Position numbers and translations under genes: made by a program | Part shown: positions 16,776 through 25,324 of the stretch, one piece after another | How positions within the stretch are numbered: the first letter of the stretch is position 1 | Layout: every line of letters begins with the position of its first letter | The notes under the pieces: generated by a model | Databases searched by the model: none | What the model saw: the letters and a program-made list of their open reading frames with translations, nothing else | Told to the model about the DNA's origin: nothing | Assembly (NCBI RefSeq): GCF_900044055.2 | Contig: NZ_FCOX02000048.1 | Span: 1 to 57,525 of the forward strand | Reading direction: 5' to 3' | Length of the DNA stretch: 57,525 nucleotides | From: Caballeronia calidae | Lineage (GTDB): Bacteria; Pseudomonadota; Gammaproteobacteria; Burkholderiales; Burkholderiaceae

Positions 16776-17198
16776 ATGCGCGCCTATGTCTCGCTGCCTG
16801 TCCTTGCGTCAATGCTTTTCCTTGCCGGCTGCAATACGCCGCCCATTCCGCCGGGCAAGTCGGTCGACATACCCACGGCGTTGCGCAATGTCCTGGACGG
16901 ACTGTGCGATTTCAAGAAGGCTCAGGCCGAACACAAGCAGGACTATGGCGTCAAGATCGATGCGATCACCGTCGAGCTCGACCTGACCGTCGATGGCGCG
17001 CAGAACCCGCCTGTGGCGGTCGCTCCGGATATCAAGTTCATCCCGACGGTCAGCTACGGGCACATCATCACGGCCAACACAGGGAGCAGACTGCTCGTTT
17101 CGCTGAAGAACGTCGATGGCGCCGGCGGATCGGCGATGCGGTGCGGCGCGACTGCAACCGCTCCCGCGCCGGCGCCCGCGTCCGCACCCGCGAAATAG
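16776..17198 (+). CDS. Small lipoprotein
   Basis: The 140-residue product begins with a lipoprotein signal ending in LAGC (Cys19), followed by NTPPIPPGKSVDIPTALRN. The middle (about 50-110) looks beta-rich and soluble (IDAITVELDLTVDGAQ, IKFIPTVSYGHIITANTGSRLLVSLKN). The C-terminus is a Pro/Ala tail (ATAPAPAPASAPAK). GGGAGGAA precedes the ATG. No domain is recognised. It lies 37 bp after the CBS-BON gene and may be in the same transcript, making it a candidate envelope component of that stress unit. Confidence 0.7.
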   Translation: MRAYVSLPVLASMLFLAGCNTPPIPPGKSVDIPTALRNVLDGLCDFKKAQAEHKQDYGVKIDAITVELDLTVDGAQNPPVAVAPDIKFIPTVSYGHIITANTGSRLLVSLKNVDGAGGSAMRCGATATAPAPAPASAPAK

Positions 17199-17250
17199 GG
17201 CGATGCGAACTCGCGCGAGACGTTGCCATGCCGCCGTCGGAGTAAACTGT

Positions 17251-17279
17251 TTTTGCGGCATCCTTGCCGTAAAAGGAGG
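17251..17279 (+). promoter_or_regulatory. Leader hairpin with alternative SD-sequestering pairing
   Basis: TTTTGCGGCA (17251-17260) pairs with TGCCGTAAAA (17265-17274), with one G-T wobble and a TCCT loop, ending directly at the GGAGG ribosome site (17275-17279). Alternatively TCCTT (17261-17265) can pair with AAGGA (17273-17277) and hide that site. The two folds exclude each other. Whether they act as a switch is inference. Confidence 0.4.
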
Positions 17280-17284
17280 TTGCG

Positions 17285-17452
17285 ATGAGATTCGCCGAGT
17301 TGTTCAAGCGACCGAAGCGGGGCGCCACGAGCGTTCATGCGGATGAAGCAGAGCCTCATCACGAGGAACCTGCAAAGTCGGCGCAGAAGCAGGCGAAAAA
17401 CCTGTGGGATGTGATCGGCCGCAATCGCCATAAAAGCGCGAAGTGGCACTAG
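17285..17452 (+). CDS. Small 55-residue hydrophilic protein
   Basis: A strong ribosome site (AAAAGGAGG, 5 bp spacing) precedes an ATG that opens a 55-codon frame reading MRFAELFKRPKRGATSVHAD and ending IGRNRHKSAKWH. The protein is charged and basic at both ends with an acidic, His-containing middle (DEAEPHHEEPAK). There is no signal peptide or membrane segment. The function is unknown. The leader contains the mutually exclusive hairpins noted separately. The quality of the ribosome site is the main support. Confidence 0.6.
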   Translation: MRFAELFKRPKRGATSVHADEAEPHHEEPAKSAQKQAKNLWDVIGRNRHKSAKWH

Positions 17453-17550
17453 CAATATCACGGCTTCATGCCTCGTATGACGCGTGCCCGGGAAGCGAAG
17501 GTCCTGGGCCGCGAACCGTAACCCGGTTTTAAAGCTTTCAACCTCCCAAT

Positions 17551-17568
17551 ATACGGGACGACCCGTAT
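17551..17568. promoter_or_regulatory. Inverted repeat in intergenic region
   Basis: ATACGGG (17551-17557) and CCCGTAT (17562-17568) form a perfect 7-bp inverted repeat with a 4-base spacer, in the 286-bp gap between two small genes. It could be a hairpin terminator or an operator. The rest of that gap shows nothing else clear. Confidence 0.35.
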
Positions 17569-17738
17569 TGCTCCAAATCACATGCCCGTCCTAATATCAG
17601 TTCCCGCTGCTATCGCGGCCAGAGTTGCCCCCGGGTCATGCGTCCTGAAGTGCGAGTGCTGAAGCCGATCGCCACGATTCACGCGGTCCGCAGCCGGCGC
17701 AGGCCTATACCATCTATTCGAACGATCGGGAGACAGGT

Positions 17739-17933
17739 ATGCTCAGCGCCCACGAATTTGCCACACTCATGCTCGTCAAGGACGCCGCCGATCAGATCGT
17801 CGACCGGCACGAACTCGACACGCTGCTCGAGCGCCAACTGGTCGCGATGGAGCAGCTCGTGAGCGGCGCCACACTGCCGCGCATCACGGAAGACGGCGAT
17901 TCATTGCTGCGTGCGGTGCGCCGCGTGCATTGA
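17739..17933 (+). CDS. Small 64-residue protein
   Basis: The frame starts MLSAHEFATLMLVKDAADQI after a GGGAGACAGGT ribosome-site-like stretch. The product is a single helical, acidic-to-neutral chain (VDRHELDTLLERQLVAMEQL) with no Cys and no signal. The regular heptad-like spacing of hydrophobics suggests a helical hairpin. Similar small proteins are common in Burkholderiaceae but I know no function. It precedes the flavohemoprotein gene by 213 bp. Confidence 0.6.
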   Translation: MLSAHEFATLMLVKDAADQIVDRHELDTLLERQLVAMEQLVSGATLPRITEDGDSLLRAVRRVH

Positions 17934-18055
17934 GCCATCGCGAGGGCGTTCAGCCCGCCGCAGCACGTCATGCTTGCTGCAAGTCCAGCCATCACATCAC
18001 ATCGCATGACGACGACGGCATGCTGATTGCGCGCATCCTTCGCTCCGGAAATAGC

Positions 18056-18081
18056 CGCGGGACCTCGCGCATCGTCCCGCG
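18056..18081. promoter_or_regulatory. Inverted repeat upstream of hmp
   Basis: CGCGGGAC (18056-18063) and GTCCCGCG (18074-18081) form an 8-bp inverted repeat with a 10-base spacer, 66 bp before the hmp ATG. It may be an operator for a NO- or redox-sensing regulator, or a hairpin. No FNR box is seen here. Confidence 0.35.
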
Positions 18082-18146
18082 CCGTTGCGCCCGGCTACCT
18101 TTTGGCCGTCCGCAGATCATGTCTTCCTGGACAAAGGAGCGCCAAG

Positions 18147-19361
18147 ATGCTTACGCAGAAAACGAAGGATATCGTCAAAGCCACTGCGCCCGTGCTGGCC
18201 GAGCACGGCTACCCCATCATTCAGCGTTTCTATGAGCGGCTGTTTCAGGCTCATCCCGAGTTGAAGAACGTCTTCAACATGGCGCATCAGGAGCAGGGCC
18301 AGCAGCAACAGGCGCTCGCGCGCGCGGTCTATGCCTATGCGGAAAACATCGAGAACCCGGAAAGCCTTGCGGCGGTGCTGAGAAACATCGCGCACAAGCA
18401 TGCGAGTCTCGATGTGCGCGCGGAACATTATCCGGTCGTCGGCGAGCAGCTTCTGGCCGCGATCAAGGACGTCCTCGGAGACGCAGCCACCGACGAGATC
18501 ATCGCGGCGTGGGCGCAGGCCTACGGCAATCTCGCCGACGTGCTGATGGGCATGGAAAGCGAGTTGCGCGAAACGTCGGCTGCGCAGCTCGGCGGATGGA
18601 ACGGCTGGCGGCGCTTCGTCGTGAAGGAGAAGCGCCCGGAAAGCAGCGTGATCACGTCGTTCGTGCTCGAACCCGTCGACGGCCAGCCTGTCATGAACTT
18701 CGAGCCCGGTCAGTTCGTCAGCGTCGCGGTGAAGGTGCCCGCATTGAATCTGCAGCAGATCCGTCAGTACAGCCTGTCGGATATGCCCAATGGACGCAGC
18801 TATCGCATCTCGGTCAAGCGCGAGGACGGGGACGCGACGCGGCGGCCCGGCTATGTGTCGTCGCTGCTGCATGAGCATGTCGACGTGGGCGATGAACTCG
18901 ATCTCGCCGCGCCGTTCGGCACGTTCTATATCGACGTGAACGCCACGACGCCGATCGTGCTGATCAGCGGCGGCGTCGGCCTCACGCCGATGGTGAGCAT
19001 GCTCAAGCGCGCGATACAGAACCCGCAGCGGCAGGTCGTCTTCGTGCACGGCGCGCGCAATAGCGCTGTGCACGCGATGCGCGACCGGCTCCGGCAAACC
19101 GCGGCGACGTATGCGAACTTCAAGGCGGTCATCTACTACGATGATCCGTTGCACACCGATGTGCAGGGCACGGATTACGACCGCAAGGGCTTCATCGCTC
19201 TCGATGAACTGAAGGACCTCATCCTGCAGCCCGATGCGGACTACTACATCTGTGGGCCGATTCCGTTCATGCGCATTCAGCACGATGCGCTGAAGGGGAT
19301 GGACATTCCTGAAGCCCGGATTCACTACGAGGTTTTCGGTCCGGACCTGTTCGCCGAATAG
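18147..19361 (+). CDS. hmp: Flavohemoprotein (NO dioxygenase)
   Basis: The 404-residue protein has three modules: a globin (about 1-140), an FAD-binding ferredoxin-reductase domain (about 150-255, with RQYSLSD) and an NAD-binding domain (about 265-400, GGVGLTPMVSML and YYICGPIPFM). The proximal haem ligand His85 in HKHASLDV has the E. coli Hmp number. It converts NO and O2 to nitrate using NAD(P)H in the cytosol. The ATG at 18147 follows AAAGGAG; the frame extends upstream without homology. It fits with the hemerythrin and CBS-BON genes as part of a low-oxygen and nitrosative-stress set. Confidence 0.95.
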   Translation: MLTQKTKDIVKATAPVLAEHGYPIIQRFYERLFQAHPELKNVFNMAHQEQGQQQQALARAVYAYAENIENPESLAAVLRNIAHKHASLDVRAEHYPVVGEQLLAAIKDVLGDAATDEIIAAWAQAYGNLADVLMGMESELRETSAAQLGGWNGWRRFVVKEKRPESSVITSFVLEPVDGQPVMNFEPGQFVSVAVKVPALNLQQIRQYSLSDMPNGRSYRISVKREDGDATRRPGYVSSLLHEHVDVGDELDLAAPFGTFYIDVNATTPIVLISGGVGLTPMVSMLKRAIQNPQRQVVFVHGARNSAVHAMRDRLRQTAATYANFKAVIYYDDPLHTDVQGTDYDRKGFIALDELKDLILQPDADYYICGPIPFMRIQHDALKGMDIPEARIHYEVFGPDLFAE

Positions 19362-19778
19362 CAATCTGCGTCTGGATGAAAGCGCAAAAAGACCGGGCCG
19401 TCGAGCGGCCCGGCCGCGCTTTGCGATGTTCGGATATCCCCGATCTTGAACGGCAATTTGAAATTCCCTCCGCTGTCGATCAACTGCACATACTCGAGAT
19501 ATCGCGCCTTCGCGGCGTCGTGAGCGGCGATCAGGTCGCCCGGCAGGGGCGATTGTCGGGAAATGTCGGCATCAGATGCGGGCGCTTGAACACCTGCATC
19601 ATGTCTTCGATTCGATAACCGGGCTCAGCCCTGTCAGGGTTTTCCCAGCGCTAAAGGCGGCGCACGGGAGCGCGTCGATGCGCCCGTCGTCTGCATAAAT
19701 GCTATTCCCGGAGGGCACTGAATCGCTCGCGGATCCTTTCCTATACTGGCGCCTCAACCTTCACGAGGAGACGCATCG
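19362..19778. other. Intergenic region, possible decayed coding remnant
   Basis: No intact gene is supported in these 417 bp. On the reverse strand an open stretch without a start codon (about 19624 down to 19376) reads protein-like sequence, for example LIAAHDAAKARYLEYVQLID. It may be the end of a decayed gene. The hmp terminator lies at its left end. Confidence 0.4.
19393..19413 (+). terminator. Hairpin after hmp
   Basis: CCGGGCCG and CGGCCCGG form an 8-bp stem with a 5-base TCGAG loop, 31 bp past the hmp stop. A short T-containing tract (GCTTTG) follows a few bases on. Confidence 0.55.
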
Positions 19779-20588
19779 ATGTTGATGGACGCCAAGGATT
19801 CGATCTACAGCCCGACGCAGGACGGCCTGATTTTTCCGCAGGAGCCGACGTTCTCCAGTTCCGCCGAGGAGCGCCGCTATCGCAAGGAGCATCTCGCGGC
19901 CGCGTGCCGGATTTTCGCCCGCCATGGCTTCAGCTTCGGCTTCGGCGGCCATCTGACGGTGCGCGATCCAGAGCATCCGGATCTGTTCTGGACCAATCCG
20001 ATGTGCGTGCCCTGGTCGCGTACGAAGACTTCGCAACTGGTGCTCGTCGATCATTCGGGCACCGTGATCGAAGGCAAATACGCGGTGAATCGCGCGGGCT
20101 ATGTGCTGCATTCGGCGATCCACGCGGAGAACTCGGACATCATCGGCTCGTGCCACGCGCATACCGTCAATGGCGATGCGTGGGCCGCGATGGGCAAGCC
20201 GCTCGATTATGTGACGCAGGACGCCTGCATGTTCTACGGCAGCCATACCGTCGTGCGCGACGGCGCGGGCAAGGTGCCGGTCGCGAATGAATCGGGCAAT
20301 CCGATTGCGCGCGCCTTCAACGATCACAAGGCCATCATCCACCAGAATCATGGCTTGCTCACCGCGAGCCGCCATAGCATCGACGATGCCGTGTGGACCT
20401 TCATCGCGCTGGATCATTGCTGCAAGATGCAGTTGCTGATGGACGCGACCGAATCGCGCCCCGTGGAAATCGATGCCGGGTTCGCCGAGTATTCGCATCG
20501 GCATCTGGGCAATTCGTTCATCAGCTGGCTGCATTTTCAAACCATGCTGTATGAGATCAACGAAGAGGAGCCGGATTACCTCGACTGA
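19779..20588 (+). CDS. Class II aldolase/adducin-family protein
   Basis: The 269-residue protein has the class II aldolase fold with its zinc ligands: His126 and His128 (SCHAHTVNG) and His191 (HQNHGLL), preceded by the FGFGGHLTVRDPEHPD substrate loop. Family members act as sugar-phosphate aldolases, epimerases or decarboxylases; this subgroup, ending in SWLHFQTMLYEINEEEPDYLD, has no firm assignment to my knowledge. GAGGAG precedes the start. It is 98 bp upstream of an MFS transporter in the same direction, so it may act on an imported sugar acid or organic acid. Confidence 0.8.
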   Translation: MLMDAKDSIYSPTQDGLIFPQEPTFSSSAEERRYRKEHLAAACRIFARHGFSFGFGGHLTVRDPEHPDLFWTNPMCVPWSRTKTSQLVLVDHSGTVIEGKYAVNRAGYVLHSAIHAENSDIIGSCHAHTVNGDAWAAMGKPLDYVTQDACMFYGSHTVVRDGAGKVPVANESGNPIARAFNDHKAIIHQNHGLLTASRHSIDDAVWTFIALDHCCKMQLLMDATESRPVEIDAGFAEYSHRHLGNSFISWLHFQTMLYEINEEEPDYLD

Positions 20589-20686
20589 GATCGTCGCGAT
20601 TCCCCAGTGCGACGGCGGCTTGCGCTGCGTTGTAACGGGCGCATGCCGCATGAAAGCGCGCAAGAATATCTATATCGGAGACATGC

Positions 20687-21991
20687 ATGGAAGCGCTATA
20701 TGACGAAGAGGCAGCCAGGCAGGCGGATACCAGCCGCACCTATTACCGGGCTTATTGGCGGCTCTTGCCGCTGCTTCTGATCTGTTATCTGGTCGCGTAT
20801 CTCGACCGCGTCAACGTGGGCTTCGCGAAGCTGCAAATGCTCGATGCGCTGCATTTCGACGACGCGATCTATGGCCTCGGCTCGGGCATATTCTTCGCGG
20901 GCTATTTCTTCTTCGAAGTGCCCAGCAACCTCGTGATGCGCAAGGTCGGTGCACGCAAGTGGATCGCGCGCATCATGCTGACGTGGGGCGTCATCTCTGC
21001 GGCGATGATCTTCGTCAAGACCCCGACGATGTTCTATATCGCGCGCTTTCTGCTCGGTGCGGCCGAAGCCGGTTTCGCGCCGGCGATCATGTATCTGCTC
21101 ACGCTCTGGTTTCCGGCGCGCTATCGCGGCCGCGCGATGTCCATCTATGTGATGGGGGCGCCGCTCGCGTTCGTCGTCGGCGGGCCGATCTCGGGTTATA
21201 TCCTGCACGCGTTCTCCGGCAACGAGCATCTCGCGGCGTGGCAATGGCTCTTTCTTATCGAAGCGATTCCGGCCATCGTGCTCGCGTTCGTCGTGCTCGC
21301 GTTCCTCGACGACGATCCCGCTCATTCGCGCTGGATCACCGACGACGAGCGCAAGAACGTGCTGGCCGAAATCCGCGCGGAAAACGCGAACAAGATCGAT
21401 CATTCGAGCGTGCGCGCGTTCCTCGCCAACCGCAAGCTGTGGGAGTTCTGCGGGATCTACTTCTGCCTCATCATGGGCCTCTACGCGCTCGGCTTCTGGA
21501 TGCCCTCGCTCATCAAGCGCAGCGGCGTGATGGATCCGTTCGCCATCGGCCTGTACTCGGCGGTGCCCAATATCTTCGCGGCCATCGCGCTCTATGTCTC
21601 GAACCGCAGCGCCGACCGCACCGGCGGGCGCCGCGTGCACTTCGCGTTGTTCATGGTGATCGGCGCGGTGGGACTGGCGGCGAGCATGCTGCTCTCGGCG
21701 GGGCCGGTCGTGACGACGGCGTGCCTGTCGGTTGCGGCAGCGGGCGTCTATTCGTGCATCGCGCTGTTCTGGGCGTTGCCGACGAGTCTGTTCGTGGGCG
21801 CATCGGTGGCGGCGGCGCTCGCGTTCATCAATTCCGTCGGCAATATCGCGGGCTTCATGTCGCCGTATCTCGTCGGCATGCTCAACGTGATGGTCGGGCA
21901 CGCCGAGGTCGGCATGTACGTGATCTCCGCGTTCCTCGTGCTCGGCGCCGTGATGACCATGCGCCTGCCGACATCGCTCGACGATAAATGA
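20687..21991 (+). CDS. MFS transporter, anion:cation symporter family
   Basis: A 434-residue, 12-helix inner-membrane permease. It opens with a cytosolic tail, then TM1 with YLDRVNVGFAKLQM, the hallmark of the ACS family (tartrate, phthalate, galactarate and related anion importers), and has FFEVPSNLVMRKVGARKWIARIM and WFPARYRGRAMS loops. A central cytosolic loop (about 205-240) splits the two halves. The likely substrate is an organic or sugar acid used with the class II aldolase encoded upstream. Its stop lies 9 bp from the stop of the convergent LysR gene. Confidence 0.85.
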   Translation: MEALYDEEAARQADTSRTYYRAYWRLLPLLLICYLVAYLDRVNVGFAKLQMLDALHFDDAIYGLGSGIFFAGYFFFEVPSNLVMRKVGARKWIARIMLTWGVISAAMIFVKTPTMFYIARFLLGAAEAGFAPAIMYLLTLWFPARYRGRAMSIYVMGAPLAFVVGGPISGYILHAFSGNEHLAAWQWLFLIEAIPAIVLAFVVLAFLDDDPAHSRWITDDERKNVLAEIRAENANKIDHSSVRAFLANRKLWEFCGIYFCLIMGLYALGFWMPSLIKRSGVMDPFAIGLYSAVPNIFAAIALYVSNRSADRTGGRRVHFALFMVIGAVGLAASMLLSAGPVVTTACLSVAAAGVYSCIALFWALPTSLFVGASVAAALAFINSVGNIAGFMSPYLVGMLNVMVGHAEVGMYVISAFLVLGAVMTMRLPTSLDDK

Positions 21992-22000
21992 GCGTATCGC

Positions 22001-22912
22001 TCAGGCGGCCCACGGCGGCCGCTTGAGCTTTTCCGCGATGTAATCGATGAAGGCCCGCACACGCGGATGCAGCGACGAATCGCGCGGATACAGCGCATAG
22101 ATCGCGGTTTCGTCGCTGGGCTGGAAGTCGGTCAACAGCGGCACGAGCATGTTGCTGCGGATCGAGGGCAGCACCATGTGCTCCGCCATGCGCGTGACGC
22201 CGACGCCCGCGAGACACATATGGACCGAGCTCACGCCGCTGCTCGTCTGGAAGTTGCCGTTGATGAGCATCGACGTGCGTTCGCCGTCGATCACGAAGGG
22301 CCAATGGTTCAGATGATCCATCGGCGGTTCCCACATCAGGCAGTTGTGTTTGGCGAGATCGGCGGGTACGGAGGGTACGCCATGCCGCGCGAGATACGAG
22401 GGCGAGGCGGTCACCACGCGTTGCAGATGACACAGCTTGCGGCTCACGAGATTCGAGTCCTGCAGGCTGCCCATGCGGATCGCGACATCGAAGCCTTCGC
22501 CGATGACGTCCGCGAGCGTATCCGACAAGGACAGTCGCACGCGCAGCCCGGGATAGCGTTCGAGAAAGCCGGGAATGAGCGGCACGATCTGATCCATGCC
22601 GAACGAGGTCGCCACCGTCACGCGGATGCCGCCCGTCATGTGCTGACCCGCGCGCGAAAGTTGCGCTTCGGCGGTGTCGATGTCATCGAGAATGCGCTTG
22701 CAGAGCGCGAGATACTGATGGCCTTCCTGCGTGACCTGAATCCGGCGCGTGGAACGCCTGAGCAGCGCCACGCCGAGACGTTTCTCGAGAGTCGACACCG
22801 CGCGGCTGACGTAAGGCTGTTGCAGATCGAGCGAAAGCGCGGCGGCCGTGAAGCCCCCCGTCTCCGCGACCGCCCTAAAGATCCTCATCTCGACGAGGCG
22901 TTCGTCCTTCAT
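22001..22912 (-). CDS. LysR-type regulator, divergent from ssu operon
   Basis: A 303-residue LTTR with an N-terminal winged HTH (AVAETGGFTAAALSLDLQQPYVSRAVSTLEKRLGVALLRRSTR) and a C-terminal effector-binding domain. The sequence after the HTH (QVTQEGHQYLALCKRILDDIDTAEAQ) is that of the CrgA/DmlR subgroup, not of the sulfur regulators CysB/Cbl. It is divergent from ssuA with 221 bp between starts, so it is a candidate regulator of the sulfonate operon or of the convergent MFS and aldolase genes. An in-frame ATG upstream would add 26 residues; I chose the ATG where family homology begins. Confidence 0.88.
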   Translation of the reverse strand: MKDERLVEMRIFRAVAETGGFTAAALSLDLQQPYVSRAVSTLEKRLGVALLRRSTRRIQVTQEGHQYLALCKRILDDIDTAEAQLSRAGQHMTGGIRVTVATSFGMDQIVPLIPGFLERYPGLRVRLSLSDTLADVIGEGFDVAIRMGSLQDSNLVSRKLCHLQRVVTASPSYLARHGVPSVPADLAKHNCLMWEPPMDHLNHWPFVIDGERTSMLINGNFQTSSGVSSVHMCLAGVGVTRMAEHMVLPSIRSNMLVPLLTDFQPSDETAIYALYPRDSSLHPRVRAFIDYIAEKLKRPPWAA

Positions 22913-23133
22913 GTTCGCGTTGCAATGCCGTGCGGGTATAAACCCAGCATCATAGCCAGCGCGCGAAGCGCCTCCTACCCGGTATTGCACGGGTATGCGC
23001 CTTTTCTCCTTTTCATCCGAGCCCCCGCTTCATTTACTTAGCACGATTCCTCGTTTAACCCGCAAGACACGCGTTGCTAACATCGCCAGCATCGACATCG
23101 GCGACGATGTCATCGCTCAACGAGGAAACACGC

Positions 23134-24120
23134 ATGTCCGACCGCAAGAACGCATCCTTCGTCCCCGCGCGCCGCCGCACGCTCTTCACGCTCGCCGCGC
23201 TCGGTGCAGGGCTTTCGGGCGGATTCGCTTCATACGGCGCGCACGCCGCCGATGCGCCGAAGACCTTGCGCATCGGCTATCAGAAGTACGGCAACTTCGT
23301 CGTGTTGAAGGCGCGCGGCACGCTCGACAAACGTCTCGCCGCGCAGGGCGTCACCGTGCAATGGCTCGAATTTCCCGCCGGGCCGCAATTGCTCGAAGGG
23401 CTCAACGCGGGCGCCGTGGATATCGGCACGGTCGGCGAGACGCCGCCGATCTTTGCGCAGGCAGCGGGCGTCGATTTCGTGTATATCGCGCACGAGCCGC
23501 CCGCGCCGCATGCGGAAGCCATCGTCGTGCCCAAGGATTCGAGCATTCGTTCGGTCGCCGATTTGCGCGGCAAGAAGGTCGCGCTGAACAAGGGATCGAA
23601 TGTGCATTACCTGCTCGTCGAGGCGCTCAAGAAGTCGAAGCTCGCGTGGTCCGACATCCAGCCGGTCTATCTCGCGCCCGCCGATGCGCGCGCCGCCTTC
23701 GTGCAAGGCAGCGTCGATGCATGGGTCATCTGGGACCCGTATCTCGCCGCCGTCGAAAAGCAGGCGGGCGCGCGTCAGCTCATCGACGCGAGCGGCATCG
23801 TGCGCAACGTGCAGTATTACCTCGCGACGCGCAAGGTCGCGACCGCGCAGCCGCAACGGGTGCATGCGGTGCTCGAAGAGCTCGATCAGGTCGATCGCTG
23901 GGCGCGTGACAACGTGCCGGCAGTGGCCGCGCAGTTGTCGCCGCTGGTCGGGCTCGACACGGGCATTCTCGAAACGGCATTGAGGCGCACATCTTATGGC
24001 GTACAGCCGATCGATCCGGCCACGCTCGGCTATCAACAGCAGATCGCCGATGCCTTCACCGAGCTCAAGCTCATCCCGAAGAAGCTCGATGTGACCGAGG
24101 CGCGCTGGAACGTCGCCTGA
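23134..24120 (+). CDS. ssuA: Alkanesulfonate-binding periplasmic protein
   Basis: The 328-residue product has a long signal peptide (to about residue 37, GAHAADAPK, with a preceding Arg-Arg-Arg that could suit the Tat route). The mature chain is a type of the SsuA/TauA binding protein: LRIGYQKYGNFVVLKARGTLDKRL, FPAGPQLLEGLNAGAVDIGTVGETPPIFAQAAG and DAWVIWDPYLAAVE. It delivers alkanesulfonates to SsuBC. GAGGAAAC precedes the start. It leads the operon ssuA-ssuD-ssuC-ssuB. Confidence 0.9.
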   Translation: MSDRKNASFVPARRRTLFTLAALGAGLSGGFASYGAHAADAPKTLRIGYQKYGNFVVLKARGTLDKRLAAQGVTVQWLEFPAGPQLLEGLNAGAVDIGTVGETPPIFAQAAGVDFVYIAHEPPAPHAEAIVVPKDSSIRSVADLRGKKVALNKGSNVHYLLVEALKKSKLAWSDIQPVYLAPADARAAFVQGSVDAWVIWDPYLAAVEKQAGARQLIDASGIVRNVQYYLATRKVATAQPQRVHAVLEELDQVDRWARDNVPAVAAQLSPLVGLDTGILETALRRTSYGVQPIDPATLGYQQQIADAFTELKLIPKKLDVTEARWNVA

Positions 24121-24175
24121 GCTTGTTCGTGCCACTCATCCCTTATACGACGAAATCAACAAGGCAGATTCCGCG

Positions 24176-25324
24176 ATGAATGTTTTCTGGTTCATTCCCA
24201 CACACGGCGACAGTCGCTATCTCGGCACGTCGCAAGGCGCGCGCGCCGCGAATTACGACTACTTCCGCCAGATCGCGGTGGCCGCCGATACCCTCGGCTA
24301 CGAAGGCGTGCTGCTGCCGACGGGCCGTTCCTGCGAGGACGCCTGGGTCGTCGCATCGAGCCTCATTCCCGCGACGAAGCGCCTCAAGTTTCTCGTCGCG
24401 ATCCGTCCGGGCCTGAGCTCGCCGGGTCTCTCGGCGCGCATGGCATCGACGTTCGATCGTCTCTCGAACGGGCGTCTGCTCATCAACGTGGTAACGGGCG
24501 GCGATCCGAACGAGCTCGCCGGCGACGGCGTCTTCCACGATCACGACACACGCTACGAAATCACCGACGAGTTCCTCACCATCTGGCGCGGCCTGCTCGA
24601 GCAGTCGCACGAAAACGGCAGCTTCGATTTCGACGGCAAGCATCTGCAATCGCAGGGCGGCAAGGTGCTGTATCCGCCGGTGCAGAAGAAGCATCCGCCG
24701 CTGTGGTTCGGCGGATCGTCGGCGGCGGCGCATGAGATCGCGGCGAAGCACATCGACACGTATCTCACTTGGGGCGAACCGCCCGAAGACGTCGAAAAGA
24801 AACTGGCCGATATCCGCCGCCGCGCCGCCGACGAAGGCCGCACGATAAAGTTCGGCATTCGCCTGCATGTGATCGTGCGCGAGACCGAGCAGGAAGCGTG
24901 GGCCGACGCGGACAAGCTCATCGGCAAGCTCGACGATGAAACCATCCGCCGCGCGCAGGCCTCGTTCGCGAAGATGGATTCGGAAGGCCAGCGCCGCATG
25001 GCCGCGTTGCACGGCGGCAGGCGCGACAAGCTCGAGGTGTATCCGCATCTGTGGGCGGGCGTCGGGCTCGTGCGCGGCGGCGCGGGCACGGCGCTCGTCG
25101 GCAATCCGGAGCAGGTCGCCGGGCTGATGAAGCAATATGCCGAATTGGGTATCGAGACCTTCATTCTGTCGGGCTATCCGCATCTGGAAGAGTCGTATCG
25201 TTTCGCCGAGCTGGTGTTTCCGCTTCTGCCGCGTCAGCAGCGCGAGCAGCCGGGCGGGCCGTTGTCGGGGCCGTTCGGCGAAGTGATCGGCACGTCGGAA
25301 CTGCCGCGCGCATCGGCATCATGA
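24176..25324 (+). CDS. ssuD: FMNH2-dependent alkanesulfonate monooxygenase
   Basis: A 382-residue luciferase-like TIM-barrel enzyme that releases sulfite from alkanesulfonates using reduced flavin and oxygen. Signature stretches include FWFIPTHGDSRYLGTSQGAR, LLPTGRSCEDAWVVASSLIPATKRLKFLVAIRPGL, NVVTGGDPNELAGDGVFHDHDTRY and YPHLWAGVGLVRGGAGTALVG. Its stop overlaps the ssuC start (ATGA), giving translational coupling. The partner flavin reductase gene ssuE is absent from the operon and must be elsewhere. Confidence 0.95.
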   Translation: MNVFWFIPTHGDSRYLGTSQGARAANYDYFRQIAVAADTLGYEGVLLPTGRSCEDAWVVASSLIPATKRLKFLVAIRPGLSSPGLSARMASTFDRLSNGRLLINVVTGGDPNELAGDGVFHDHDTRYEITDEFLTIWRGLLEQSHENGSFDFDGKHLQSQGGKVLYPPVQKKHPPLWFGGSSAAAHEIAAKHIDTYLTWGEPPEDVEKKLADIRRRAADEGRTIKFGIRLHVIVRETEQEAWADADKLIGKLDDETIRRAQASFAKMDSEGQRRMAALHGGRRDKLEVYPHLWAGVGLVRGGAGTALVGNPEQVAGLMKQYAELGIETFILSGYPHLEESYRFAELVFPLLPRQQREQPGGPLSGPFGEVIGTSELPRASAS

